Assembly: GCF_004364245.1 (NCBI RefSeq)
Contig: NZ_SOAV01000006.1
Location: 62,001 to 126,000 of the forward strand
Reading direction: 5' to 3'
DNA from: Streptomyces sp. BK208
GTDB lineage: Bacteria > Actinomycetota > Actinomycetes > Streptomycetales > Streptomycetaceae
DNA: 64,000 nucleotides
The notes under the pieces are model-generated. The model was not told where the DNA came from, did no database searches, and saw only the letters and a list, made by a program, of their open reading frames with translations. The stretch's first letter is position 1; each line of letters opens with the position of its first letter. Position numbers and translations under genes: made by a program. Shown here piece by piece: positions 17,775 through 26,101 of the stretch.

Positions 17775-19232
17775 ATGGCTTACGACGATCTTCGCTCCCT
17801 GCTCAGGGCGCTGGAGCGCGAGGGCGACCTCAAGCGCATCAAGGCCGAGGTGGACCCGTACCTGGAGGTCGGGGAGATCGTCGACCGGGTGAACAAGGCG
17901 GGCGGCCCGGCGCTGCTCTTCGAGAACGTGAAGGGCTCCGACCTGCCCCTCGCGATGAACGTCTTCGGCACCGACCGGCGCCTCCTCAAGGCCCTCGGAC
18001 TCACGTCGTACTCCGACATCTCGGACAAGATCGGCGGACTGCTCCGCCCCGAGCTGCCCCAGGGCTTCGTCGGCGTGCGCGAGGCCTTCGGCAAGCTCGG
18101 CGCGATGACGCACGTACCGCCGAAGAAGGTCAAGGCGGGCAGCGCGCCCGTCCAGGAGGTCGTCCTCACCGGCGACGACGTGGACCTGGACCGGCTCCCC
18201 GCGCTCTTCACCTGGCCGGACGACGGCGGCTCCTTCTTCAACCTGGGCCTCACCCACACCAAGGACCCCGAGACCGGCATCCGCAACCTCGGCCTGTACC
18301 GGCTCCAGCGCCACGACCGGCGCACCATCGGCATGCACTGGCAGATCCACAAGGACAGCCGCAACCACTACCAGGTCGCCGCCCGCCGCGGCGAGCGCCT
18401 GCCGGTCGCGATCGCCTTCGGCTGCCCGCCGGCCGTGACCTACGCCTCCACCGCGCCGCTCCCCGGCGACATCGACGAGTACCTCTTCGCGGGCTTCCTC
18501 CAGGGCAAGCGGATCGAGATGGTCGACTGCAGGACGGTCCCGCTCCAGGTCCCCGCGCAGGCCGAGGTGGTGATCGAGGGCTGGCTGGAGCCCGGCGAGA
18601 TGCTCCCCGAGGGCCCCTTCGGCGACCACACCGGCTTCTACACCCCGCAGGAGCCCTTCCCCGCCCTGAAGATCGACTGCGTGACGATGCGGAAGCGCCC
18701 GCTGCTCCAGTCGATCGTGGTCGGCCGGCCCCCGACGGAGGACGGCCCCCTGGGGAGGGCCACGGAGCGCTTCTTCCTCCCGCTCCTCAAGATCATCGTC
18801 CCGGACATCGTGGACTACCACCTGCCCGAGGCCGGCGGTTTCCACAACTGCGCGATCGTCTCGATCGACAAGAAGTACCCCAAGCACGCCCAGAAGGTCA
18901 TGCACGCCGTCTGGGGCGCGCACATGATGTCCCTGACCAAGCTGATCGTGGTCGTCGACTCCGACTGCGACGTCCACGACCTGCACGAGGTCGCCTGGCG
19001 GGCGCTCGGCAACACCGACTACGCCCGCGACCTCACCGTCGTCGAAGGCCCGGTCGACCACCTCGACCACGCCTCGTACCAGCAGTTCTGGGGCGGCAAG
19101 GCGGGCATCGACGCCACGAAGAAGCTGCCCGAGGAGGGCTACACGCGCGACGGGGGCTGGCCGGACATGGTGCTGTCCGACCCGGATACGGCGGCGAAGG
19201 TCGACCGCCGCTGGAAGGAGTACGGACTGTGA
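17775..19232 (+). CDS. ubiD: UbiD-family decarboxylase of menaquinone biosynthesis
   Basis: This encodes 485 residues from ATG 17775 (MAYDDLRSLLRALE). UbiD enzymes use prenylated FMN; recognisable features are the N-terminal LLFENVKG, the region GMHWQIHKDSRNHYQ, and EGPFGDHTGFY around residue 280 with the conserved catalytic glutamate. In the futalosine pathway this decarboxylase acts on the 1,4-dihydroxy-6-naphthoate branch product after prenylation. It overlaps mqnP by GTGA and is followed by ubiX, which makes its cofactor, so enzyme, prenyltransferase and cofactor maker form one operon. Confidence 0.92.
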   Translation: MAYDDLRSLLRALEREGDLKRIKAEVDPYLEVGEIVDRVNKAGGPALLFENVKGSDLPLAMNVFGTDRRLLKALGLTSYSDISDKIGGLLRPELPQGFVGVREAFGKLGAMTHVPPKKVKAGSAPVQEVVLTGDDVDLDRLPALFTWPDDGGSFFNLGLTHTKDPETGIRNLGLYRLQRHDRRTIGMHWQIHKDSRNHYQVAARRGERLPVAIAFGCPPAVTYASTAPLPGDIDEYLFAGFLQGKRIEMVDCRTVPLQVPAQAEVVIEGWLEPGEMLPEGPFGDHTGFYTPQEPFPALKIDCVTMRKRPLLQSIVVGRPPTEDGPLGRATERFFLPLLKIIVPDIVDYHLPEAGGFHNCAIVSIDKKYPKHAQKVMHAVWGAHMMSLTKLIVVVDSDCDVHDLHEVAWRALGNTDYARDLTVVEGPVDHLDHASYQQFWGGKAGIDATKKLPEEGYTRDGGWPDMVLSDPDTAAKVDRRWKEYGL

Positions 19233-20134
19233 CCTCGGCTTCCGCCGCCCTGCCCCAGCAGCCGGGGCGCACCAAGGCGTTCCTGCGCCTGGTGATGATC
19301 GAGCACTCGGTGTTCGCGCTGCCCTTCGCCTACATCGCCGCGCTGACCGCGATGTACAGGTGGGACGAGAACATCCACTGGGGCCGGCTCCTGCTGGTCA
19401 CCGTCGCCATGGTCGGTCTGCGCACCTTCGCGATGGCGGTCAACCGGATCATCGACCGCGAGATCGACGCCCGCAACCCGCGCACCGCCCACCGCGAACT
19501 GGTCACCGGCGCCATGTCGGTCAGGCACGCCTGGACCGGCGCCCTGGTCGCCCTCGTCGTCTTCCTCGGTGCGGCGGCCCTGCTCAACCCGCTCTGCCTG
19601 GCCCTGGCTCCCGTCGCGGTGATCCCGATGGTGGTCTACCCGTACGGCAAGCGGTTCACGAACTTCCCGCAGGCGATCCTCGGTCTCGCCCAGGCGATGG
19701 GCCCGATCGGCGGCTGGCTGGCGATCAGCGGCGAGTGGTCCTGGGAGGCCGTGATCCTCGGCCTCGCGGTGGGCATCTGGATCGGCGGCTTCGACCTGAT
19801 CTACGCCTGCCAGGACGTCGAGACCGACCGTGAGGTCGGCGTCCGCTCGGTCCCCGCCCGCTTCGGCGTCCCGGCCGCGATCCGGGGCGCCCGCGCCTGC
19901 CACACGGTGACCACGGCCCTGTTCGTCTGGTACGCCCTCGCCACCGACGCCGGCGCGTTCTTCTGGTTCGGCCTGGTGATCGTCGCGGGCGCCTTCCTCT
20001 ACGAGCACAGCATCGTGCGCCCCACCGACCTGTCCCGTCTCAACAGGGCGTTCTTCAGCGTCAACGGCTTCATCGGCATCGCCTTGTTCGTGTGCGCGCT
20101 GCTGGATCTGCTCGTACGGGGCCTCACCGTCTGA
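19229..20134 (+). CDS. mqnP: Menaquinone prenyltransferase (UbiA family)
   Basis: This encodes 301 residues from GTG 19229, coupled to ubiD. It is a polytopic membrane protein with both Asp-rich motifs of UbiA prenyltransferases: NRIIDREIDARNPRT near residue 75, and YACQDVETDREVG near 195. MqnP transfers the polyprenyl chain to 1,4-dihydroxy-6-naphthoate in the futalosine route. The pairing with ubiD and ubiX and the presence of mqnE and mqnA in the same window support this assignment over haem O synthase or MenA. Confidence 0.92.
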   Translation: MTSASAALPQQPGRTKAFLRLVMIEHSVFALPFAYIAALTAMYRWDENIHWGRLLLVTVAMVGLRTFAMAVNRIIDREIDARNPRTAHRELVTGAMSVRHAWTGALVALVVFLGAAALLNPLCLALAPVAVIPMVVYPYGKRFTNFPQAILGLAQAMGPIGGWLAISGEWSWEAVILGLAVGIWIGGFDLIYACQDVETDREVGVRSVPARFGVPAAIRGARACHTVTTALFVWYALATDAGAFFWFGLVIVAGAFLYEHSIVRPTDLSRLNRAFFSVNGFIGIALFVCALLDLLVRGLTV

Positions 20135-20165
20135 AAACCCTGACCCTGCGACTAGGCTCGGCATC

Positions 20166-20840
20166 ATGAAGCCAGGACAGACGCAGCGCGTGCCTTGGAT
20201 CGTGGGGGTGTCCGGGGCGTCCGGCACCCCGTACGCCGCCGCCGTGCTGCGTGCGCTGCTCGCCGCCGGCGAGAGCGTCGACCTGGTGGTCAGCCGGGCC
20301 TCGCGGCTCACCCTGCTCGACGAGACCGGCATCCCCTTCCGCGACGCCCACTGGCAGCACGACCTGCGTGCCTGGCTGGCCCGCGGAGCCGACGGAAAGC
20401 CCGGCACGTTCGACGCGGACGTCTCCGCCGTACGGCACTGGAGCGCGGGCGACCTCGCCGCCGGGCCGTCCTCTGGGTCGTACCCGACGAAGGGCATGCT
20501 GATCGTGCCCGCGTCCACCGCCTGCGTGGCCGGTGTCGCGCTCGGGCTCTCGAAGGACCTGCTGCAGCGCACCGCGAGCGTGACCCTCAAGGAGCGCCGC
20601 CGGCTCGTCGTGGCCGTACGGGAGACCCCGCTGGACGGCCGGACACTGCGGCACCTGGTGACCCTGGACGACGCGGGCGCGGCCGTGGTGCCCGCCTCCC
20701 CGGCGTTCTACGCGGGGGCGACGCACATCCAGGACCTGGTGGACTTCGTCGCGGGCCGCGTCCTCGACGCGGCGGGTGTCGGGCACGACCTCTACCGCCG
20801 CTGGCACGGCGACCTCGGCGGGGCCCGCCCCACCGGCTGA
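20166..20840 (+). CDS. ubiX: UbiX-family flavin prenyltransferase
   Basis: This encodes 224 residues. The start GVSGASGTPYAAAVLRAL is the FMN-binding signature of UbiX, and MLIVPASTACVAGVALG, RTASVTLKERRRLVV and VVPASPAFYAG are the family's later motifs. It makes prenylated FMN for the UbiD enzyme two genes upstream. About 30 bases separate it from mqnP. Confidence 0.93.
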   Translation: MKPGQTQRVPWIVGVSGASGTPYAAAVLRALLAAGESVDLVVSRASRLTLLDETGIPFRDAHWQHDLRAWLARGADGKPGTFDADVSAVRHWSAGDLAAGPSSGSYPTKGMLIVPASTACVAGVALGLSKDLLQRTASVTLKERRRLVVAVRETPLDGRTLRHLVTLDDAGAAVVPASPAFYAGATHIQDLVDFVAGRVLDAAGVGHDLYRRWHGDLGGARPTG

Positions 20841-20932
20841 GCGGCGCCGGAGCAGCACCTCCCCCACATGTTTGTGACCCCCACGGTTGTTACCCACATC
20901 TTCAGAATTCCTCAGTGGAAGGCTTCGATCGC

Positions 20933-21391
20933 ATGGACGCGGTGGACAGGCAGCTCATCCAGGCCCTGAGGGAGAACGGCCGGGCCTCCTACGCGGAGCT
21001 GGGGCGCCTGGTCGGACTCTCCGGACCCAGCGTCACCGACCGCATCAACCGGCTGGAGGCGGCCGGCGTCATCACGGGCTACCGGGCCACCGTCGACGCC
21101 GCCTCGCTCGGTCTCGGCGTCACCGCCCTCATCGGCGTCCAGCTCTCCGACGCCGCCGACCACGAGGACGTCGCTCAGCGCCTCAAGGAGCTGCGGGAGA
21201 TCGAGGACTGCTGGTTCATCGCCGGCGACGACTCCTACATGCTCAAGGTGCGCGCCGCCGACGTGGACGGCCTGGAGAGCATCATCCGGCGGCTGTCGGG
21301 CACCAAGGGCGTGTCCAGGACCCGTACCACCATCGTCCTCTCCACCAAGTGGGAGAACCGGGTGGGCGAGCTGCCGGAAGAGGAACAGTAG
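20933..21391 (+). CDS. Lrp/AsnC family transcriptional regulator
   Basis: This encodes 152 residues from ATG 20933. The N-terminal winged helix (RQLIQALRENGRASYAELG, then GLSGPSVTDRINRLEAAGVI) is followed by a RAM ligand-binding domain ending in TRTTIVLSTK. Such regulators usually bind amino acids. GTG 20915 (VEGFDRMDAV) is an alternative start. The gene has its own 90-base upstream gap with a TTGTTACCC patch and may control mqnE, which begins 45 bases after it, but that is inference from position. Confidence 0.9.
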   Translation: MDAVDRQLIQALRENGRASYAELGRLVGLSGPSVTDRINRLEAAGVITGYRATVDAASLGLGVTALIGVQLSDAADHEDVAQRLKELREIEDCWFIAGDDSYMLKVRAADVDGLESIIRRLSGTKGVSRTRTTIVLSTKWENRVGELPEEEQ

Positions 21392-21435
21392 CCGGGGCGT
21401 ACGGTTGTCGAGTTCGTCTGAGAAAGAGGTATCGC

Positions 21436-22599
21436 ATGGACGCCGGGCTCAAGCGCGAGCTGGAGGAGAAGGTCCGTTCCGGTGAGCGGCTGACTCGTGA
21501 GGACGGCATCGCGCTGTACGAGTCGGACGATCTCGCCTGGCTCGGCGGCCTCGCGCACGAGGTGCGGACGCGGAAGAACGGTGACGTCGTCCACTTCAAC
21601 GTCAACCGTCACCTGAACATGACCAACGTGTGCACGGCGTCGTGCGCCTACTGCTCCTTCCAGCGCAAGCCGGGGGAGAAGGACGCGTACACGATGCGGA
21701 TCGAGGAGGCGGTGAAGCTCGCCAAGGCGATGGAGGGGGAGAACCTCACCGAGCTGCACATCGTCAACGGCCTGCACCCCAACCTGCCCTGGCGCTACTA
21801 CCCGCGCTCGCTGCGGGAGCTGAAGGCGGCGCTGCCCGAGGTGTCGCTGAAGGCGTTCACCGCCACGGAGATCCACCACTTCGAGACGATCTCCGGGATG
21901 TCCGCGAGCGACATCCTGGACGAGCTGATCGACGCCGGCCTGGAGTCCCTCACCGGCGGTGGCGCCGAGATCTTCGACTGGGAGGTGCGGCAGCACATCG
22001 TCGACCACCGCACCCACTGGGAGGACTGGTCGCGCATCCACCGCCTGGCGCACGAGAAGGGCCTGAAGACCCCGTGCACCATGCTCTACGGCCATATCGA
22101 GGAACCCCGCCACCGCGTGGACCACGTGCTGCGCCTGCGTGAGCTGCAGGACGAGACGAACGGCTTCCAGGTCTTCATCCCGCTGCGCTACCAGCACGAC
22201 TTCGTGGACATGAAGGACGGCAAGGTCCGCAACCGGCTCCAGGCGCGCACGCAGATGGCGACCGGCGCGGAGGCGCTGAAGACGTTCGCGGTCTCGCGGC
22301 TGCTGTTCGACAACGTGCCGCACGTGAAGGTGTTCTGGGTGATGCACGGCGTCCAGACCGCGCAGCTCGCCCTCCAGCACGGCGCGGACGACATGGACGG
22401 CTCGGTCGTCGAGTACAAGATCACGCACGACGCGGACGACTTCGGCACGCCGAACAAGCTGACGCGCGAGGACCTGCTGGACCTGATCCGCGACGCCGGG
22501 TTCCGGCCGGTGGAGCGCAACACGCGCTACGAGATCCTGCGCGAGTACGACGGTCCCGACCCGGCGCGCCGGGAGTCGCCGCAGCCGATGCGGGTCTGA
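21436..22599 (+). CDS. mqnE: Aminofutalosine synthase (radical SAM)
   Basis: This encodes 387 residues from ATG 21436 with AAGAGG upstream. It has the radical-SAM cluster CTASCAYC near residue 67 (CXXXCXXC), preceded by FNVNRHLNMTNVC, typical of MqnE/MqnC. MqnE joins the MqnA product 3-[(1-carboxyvinyl)oxy]benzoate to the adenosyl group of SAM to give 6-amino-6-deoxyfutalosine. It works directly after MqnA, encoded at 33.8 kb. MqnB, MqnC and MqnD are not in this window. Confidence 0.94.
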   Translation: MDAGLKRELEEKVRSGERLTREDGIALYESDDLAWLGGLAHEVRTRKNGDVVHFNVNRHLNMTNVCTASCAYCSFQRKPGEKDAYTMRIEEAVKLAKAMEGENLTELHIVNGLHPNLPWRYYPRSLRELKAALPEVSLKAFTATEIHHFETISGMSASDILDELIDAGLESLTGGGAEIFDWEVRQHIVDHRTHWEDWSRIHRLAHEKGLKTPCTMLYGHIEEPRHRVDHVLRLRELQDETNGFQVFIPLRYQHDFVDMKDGKVRNRLQARTQMATGAEALKTFAVSRLLFDNVPHVKVFWVMHGVQTAQLALQHGADDMDGSVVEYKITHDADDFGTPNKLTREDLLDLIRDAGFRPVERNTRYEILREYDGPDPARRESPQPMRV

Positions 22600-22637
22600 G
22601 TCTCCGGCTGTTCTCCAGGTGCGGGTGGTTCATGGCT

Positions 22638-22734
22638 GGTCGCGCAGTTCCCCGCGCCCCTCAGGGCATGCCCCGACGCCTGCTGACAGGCGCCGTGACT
22701 GTACCGACCCGGGGGCGCGGGGAACTGCGCGACC
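22638..22734. repeat. 23-bp perfect inverted repeat with 51-bp spacer
   Basis: The arm at 22638-22660 (GGTCGCGCAGTTCCCCGCGC plus CCC) is the exact reverse complement of 22712-22734. The arms flank a GC-rich spacer, and together they could form a long hairpin in RNA or a cruciform in DNA. It lies between mqnE and udgX, outside coding sequence. I recall this arm as a very common intergenic element of Streptomyces genomes; its function is not established. It may serve as a terminator after mqnE, although no T-tract follows. Confidence 0.85.
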
Positions 22735-22795
22735 GACCCCCGCTCAGCCGCACCCCGCATGGGTCCGCACAGCCCGCCGCGGGTACCCGCACCCC

Positions 22796-23434
22796 ATGGC
22801 CACCGAGGACGACTGCACCGCACAACCCTTCGTGCCCGACCGCGGCGGCCTTCCCGCCCTGCGCCGGGCGGCGGCCGAGTGCAGGGGCTGCCCCCTGCAC
22901 CGGGACGCCACGCAGACGGTCTTCGGCGCCGGCAAGGCGTCCGCCCGCGTCATGCTCGTCGGCGAGCAGCCCGGCGACCAGGAGGACCGGCAGGGCAAGC
23001 CGTTCGTCGGCCCCGCCGGGCACCTCCTCGACCGGGCGCTGGCGGAAGCCGGCCTGGACCCGGCGGACGCGTACGTGACCAACGCCGTCAAGCACTTCAA
23101 GTTCACCCGGGCCGAACCCGGCAAGCGCCGTATCCACAAGGCGCCCACCCTGCGCGAGGCGGCCGCCTGCGGCCCCTGGCTGGCCGCCGAGCTGGACCGG
23201 GTGGAGCCCGAGCTGATCGTGGTGCTGGGCGCCACGGCCGGCAAGGCGCTGCTCGGCTCGTCGTTCCGCGTCACGCGGGTGCGCGGCACGGTGCTGGAGG
23301 AGGAGATCCACGGGCACCCGCGGAGCCTGGTGCCGACCGTCCACCCCTCGGCGGTGCTGCGGGCCGACGACCGGGAGGGGGCCTACCGGGGACTGGTCTC
23401 CGACCTGGAAGTCGCCGCACGCGCACTCGGGTAA
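22796..23434 (+). CDS. udgX: UdgX-type uracil-DNA glycosylase
   Basis: This encodes 212 residues from ATG 22796. Family 4-like features are GEQPGDQEDRQGKPFVGPAG near residue 56 and HPSAVLR near the end, with cysteines at 29, 32 and 125 suited to an iron-sulfur cluster. The decisive mark is KRRIH at 110-114, the insertion specific to UdgX, whose histidine (His114 here) attaches covalently to the abasic sugar after uracil removal. Its predicted role is an unusual suicidal uracil-DNA repair enzyme. The frame extends upstream through the inverted repeat, but that part is not protein-like. The stop lies inside a 13-bp palindrome. Confidence 0.9.
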   Translation: MATEDDCTAQPFVPDRGGLPALRRAAAECRGCPLHRDATQTVFGAGKASARVMLVGEQPGDQEDRQGKPFVGPAGHLLDRALAEAGLDPADAYVTNAVKHFKFTRAEPGKRRIHKAPTLREAAACGPWLAAELDRVEPELIVVLGATAGKALLGSSFRVTRVRGTVLEEEIHGHPRSLVPTVHPSAVLRADDREGAYRGLVSDLEVAARALG

Positions 23435-23442
23435 TGATTACC
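23430..23442. promoter_or_regulatory. 13-bp palindrome GGTAATGATTACC before the acetyltransferase
   Basis: The sequence is a perfect palindrome around a central base, AT-rich in a GC-rich setting, and overlaps the udgX stop codon. It ends eight bases before the GTG of the acetyltransferase gene, which has no ribosome site. It could be an operator or overlap the promoter of a leaderless message. No known regulator is assigned. Confidence 0.4.
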
Positions 23443-23450
23443 ATGGTCGA

Positions 23451-23975
23451 GTGTCCCTTACTTTCACCTTCGATCCGGCCGTCACCCCCGACCTCCGCGA
23501 CGGCGTCCTCGACCTGTGGACCGACGTCACCAACGCCGGCGGCTCCGTGGGCTTCGTGCCGCCGGTGACGCGCGAGGACATCCGCCCCGAGCTGGTCAAA
23601 CACCTGGTCGGCATGGCCGAGGGCCGGACCCGCCTGCTCGTCGGCCACGACGAGGACGGACAGGTGGCCGCCACCGCGTTCCTCGCCCTCAACACCCACC
23701 GGCTGATGCGGCACTGGCTGTGGCTCTACACGGTCATGGTCCACCCGCGCCACCAGGGCCGGGGCTACGGACGGGACCTGATGGCCGCCGCCGCGGACGC
23801 CGCCCGCACCGTGGAAGGCATCGAGGCGGTCAGGCTCACCTGCCGGGGCGGGCTCGGCCTGGAGCGGTTCTACGCCTCCTGCGGATACAAGGAGGTCGGC
23901 CGGGTCCCCGGCGCCATCCGCGTCGCCCCCGGCGACGACCGGGACGACGTCTTCATGCTCCTCCCGCTGGCCTGA
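23451..23975 (+). CDS. GNAT family N-acetyltransferase
   Basis: This encodes 174 residues from GTG 23451. VMVHPRHQGRGYGRDLM near residue 100 is the acetyl-CoA pyrophosphate-binding motif A of GNAT enzymes, and GLGLERFYASCGYKEVGRVPG is the C-terminal motif B region. The substrate is unknown. No Shine-Dalgarno sequence is seen and the message may be leaderless. It follows udgX by 16 bases but may have its own control through the palindrome at 23430-23442. Confidence 0.88.
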   Translation: MSLTFTFDPAVTPDLRDGVLDLWTDVTNAGGSVGFVPPVTREDIRPELVKHLVGMAEGRTRLLVGHDEDGQVAATAFLALNTHRLMRHWLWLYTVMVHPRHQGRGYGRDLMAAAADAARTVEGIEAVRLTCRGGLGLERFYASCGYKEVGRVPGAIRVAPGDDRDDVFMLLPLA

Positions 23976-24072
23976 CACCCTCGCCCGGCCCGACCCCCCC
24001 TGCAAGATCGCCGGTCCGGCATGTTTCACTGGACAGTGCCTCTTTGTGCCAGAAACGGAAGAGTGGATTGAG

Positions 24073-24372
24073 ATGCTCCGCTACACGCTGATGCGCCTCG
24101 GCATCTTCGCAGGCTGCCTCGTGGTCGTCTGGGGCCTCGTCTACGCCGGAGTGTTCCCGCGCGGCCTCGGCGACTCCAACGGCATGTGGATCCTCCTGCT
24201 CTCCCTGCTGATCTCCGCCCCCATCAGCTTCATCGCGCTGCGCAAGGAGCGGGACCGCGCCTCGGTGCAGGTCGCGGGCCGCGTCACCCGCATGAAGGCC
24301 AACCTGGAGGCCAGCCGCGGCCAGGAGGACACCGCCGACGACACCGCACGGGCGCAGGGCCAGACCTCGTAA
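24073..24372 (+). CDS. DUF4229 domain membrane protein
   Basis: This encodes 99 residues from ATG 24073. Two helices (GIFAGCLVVVWGLVYAGVF and GMWILLLSLLISAPISFIAL) are joined by a short loop and followed by a charged, probably helical tail (RKERDRASVQ). The start MLRYTLMRLG and length match DUF4229 proteins, common actinobacterial membrane proteins of unknown function. A terminator follows at 24393. Confidence 0.85.
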   Translation: MLRYTLMRLGIFAGCLVVVWGLVYAGVFPRGLGDSNGMWILLLSLLISAPISFIALRKERDRASVQVAGRVTRMKANLEASRGQEDTADDTARAQGQTS

Positions 24373-24392
24373 CGTCCGTCACGCACCCGCAC

Positions 24393-24437
24393 GCCCCGGC
24401 TTCCGAATTCACCGGAAACCGGGGCGCTTTGCGTTTT
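24393..24437 (+). terminator. Terminator after the DUF4229 gene
   Basis: GCCCCGGCTTCCG pairs with CGGAAACCGGGGC (12 of 13 pairs) around the loop AATTCAC, followed by GCTTTGCGTTTT. It separates the DUF4229 gene from the symporter transcript. Confidence 0.8.
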
Positions 24438-24461
24438 GCGGGCAGGAGCGCGCTCCCGCCT

Positions 24462-24505
24462 CTCAAAGTATGGCTTTGAGTGTCTCAAAGCATGGGTGTT
24501 AAAGT
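24462..24505 (+). promoter_or_regulatory. Promoter with CTCAAAG/CTTTGAG operator for the symporter leader
   Basis: Three 7-bp boxes alternate: CTCAAAG 24462-24468, CTTTGAG 24474-24480 and CTCAAAG 24484-24490. The first and third are 22 bp apart, about two helical turns. A fair -35 (TTGAGT 24476-24481) and -10 (TAAAGT 24500-24505) with an 18-bp spacer overlap the boxes. The predicted start point falls almost on the leader peptide's ATG at 24513, so the message would be leaderless. The binding protein is unknown. Confidence 0.6.
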
Positions 24506-24512
24506 CGTGTGC

Positions 24513-24614
24513 ATGAAGCAAGCAGCCGCGCCCACCACACCACAGCGCCTCGCGCTCGTGGCGCGCCTGCACGTGGACCTCTGCCGGTGCGCGTCCGCGA
24601 ACTGTCGCCCCTGA
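24513..24614 (+). CDS. Cysteine-containing leader peptide upstream of the symporter
   Basis: This is a 33-codon open frame that ends with VDLCRCASANCRP. Short actinobacterial leader peptides ending in a VDL-R-SA-CR pattern sit before sulfur-assimilation and cysteine-related genes. Three cysteine codons crowd the last ten positions, so ribosome stalling when cysteine is short could control the gene that starts 72 bases later. The start ATG is directly at the predicted transcription start. The peptide frame differs from the N-terminal extension of the symporter frame. Membership in the leader family is recognised by eye; the control mechanism is inference. Confidence 0.65.
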   Translation: MKQAAAPTTPQRLALVARLHVDLCRCASANCRP

Positions 24615-24685
24615 CGTTCCCCCTCGCCAGTCGTCCCCACGTCAGCTCAGCGCGTCCCATCCCGCGTCCCGTCCCCTTACGGAGC

Positions 24686-26041
24686 ATGTCCGTGTCTTCA
24701 CCGTCCCCGGAGTCGACGTCCTCGTCGGCGTCGTCGCCGTCCTTCGCGAAGTACCTCAAGGTGCCCTTCTGGGCCCAGATACTCGCCGGCCTCGTCCTCG
24801 GCGTCCTGCTGGGCTGGCTGGCCCGCAGCCAGGACATATCGTGGCTGGTCACCACCCTGGAGAAGGTCGGTGACACGTTCATCGGCCTGCTGAAGCTGGC
24901 CGTCGCGCCCCTGGTCTTCTTCGCGATCCTCGTCTCGATCACCAACCTGCGGAAGGTCAACAACGCGGCCCGCCTCGCGTCCCGCACCCTCCTCTGGTTC
25001 ATGATCACGTCGCTGATCGCGGTGGCCATCGGCCTCGTCATCGGCCTGGTCACCAACCCCGGCGCCGGCACCGGCCTCACCCCGGCCGACGGCGCCAAGC
25101 CCGAGCACACCGGTTCCTGGATCGACTTCCTGACCGGCATCGTGCCGACCGACGTCATCACGCCGTTCACCGAGCTGAACGTCCTGCAGATCGTCTTCAT
25201 GGCCGCCGTCGCCGGCATCGCCGCCCTCCAGCTCGGCGAGAAGGCCCAGCCGATCCTGAACCTGAGCGAGTCGATCCTCGAACTCCTCCAGAAGGCCCTG
25301 TGGTGGGTCATCCGCCTCGCCCCGCTCGGCACCGTCGGCCTCATCGGCAACGCCATCGCCACCTACGGCTGGGACCTGATCGGCAAGTACGCCACCTTCA
25401 CCGCCGACATCTACGTCGGCTGCGCCCTGGTGATGTTCGTGGTCTACCCGACGCTGCTCGCCACCGTCGCCAAGGCCAGCCCGCTGCAGTTCTTCAAGGG
25501 CGCCTGGCCCGCCATCCAGCTGGCCTTCGTCTCCCGCTCCTCGGTCGGCACCATGCCGCTGACCCAGAAGGTCACCGAGCGCCTCGGCGTCCCGAAGGAG
25601 TACGCGTCCTTCGCCGTGCCGTTCGGCGCGACGACCAAGATGGACGGCTGCGCCGCGATCTACCCGGCGATCGCCGCGATCTTCGTCGCGCAGATCTTCA
25701 ACATCGACCTGGGTGTCGGCGACTACCTGCTGATCGCCTTCGTCTCGGTGGTCGGCTCCGCCGCCACGGCCGGCCTCACCGGCGCCACGGTCATGCTGAC
25801 CCTGACCCTCTCCACCCTGGGACTCCCCATGGAGGGCGTCGGTCTCCTCCTCGCCATCGACCCGATCCTGGACATGATGCGGACGGCGACGAACGTCGCG
25901 GGCCAAGCCCTCGTCCCGGTCATCGTCTCGGCCCGCGAGGGGCTGCTCGACCGCAAGGCGTACGACGAGGCGCACGCCTCGCCGATCGACGAGCCGGAGC
26001 GGGAGAAGCGAGACGCGGAGCCGGTTGCGGCCGCCGCCTGA
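24686..26041 (+). CDS. Dicarboxylate/amino acid:cation symporter (DAACS family)
   Basis: This encodes 451 residues. A Ser/Pro-rich N-terminus of about 25 residues precedes FAKYLKVPFWAQILAGLVLG and eight or so helices. SRSSVGTMPLT is the first re-entrant hairpin (SSxxTxP) and ATTKMDGCAAIYP the sodium-binding NMDG-like segment, here KMDG. Family members move glutamate, aspartate, C4-dicarboxylates or cystine. The cysteine-rich leader peptide upstream favours cystine or another sulfur compound, which is inference. GGAG lies one base before ATG 24686 but seven bases before GTG 24692, so the shorter start is equally likely. Confidence 0.9.
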   Translation: MSVSSPSPESTSSSASSPSFAKYLKVPFWAQILAGLVLGVLLGWLARSQDISWLVTTLEKVGDTFIGLLKLAVAPLVFFAILVSITNLRKVNNAARLASRTLLWFMITSLIAVAIGLVIGLVTNPGAGTGLTPADGAKPEHTGSWIDFLTGIVPTDVITPFTELNVLQIVFMAAVAGIAALQLGEKAQPILNLSESILELLQKALWWVIRLAPLGTVGLIGNAIATYGWDLIGKYATFTADIYVGCALVMFVVYPTLLATVAKASPLQFFKGAWPAIQLAFVSRSSVGTMPLTQKVTERLGVPKEYASFAVPFGATTKMDGCAAIYPAIAAIFVAQIFNIDLGVGDYLLIAFVSVVGSAATAGLTGATVMLTLTLSTLGLPMEGVGLLLAIDPILDMMRTATNVAGQALVPVIVSAREGLLDRKAYDEAHASPIDEPEREKRDAEPVAAAA

Positions 26042-26101
26042 CCGTCCGGTCCTGGGCGCTGACGTCCCGAACATCTCCGCACGGACCGTACGCTGATTCG
26101 C

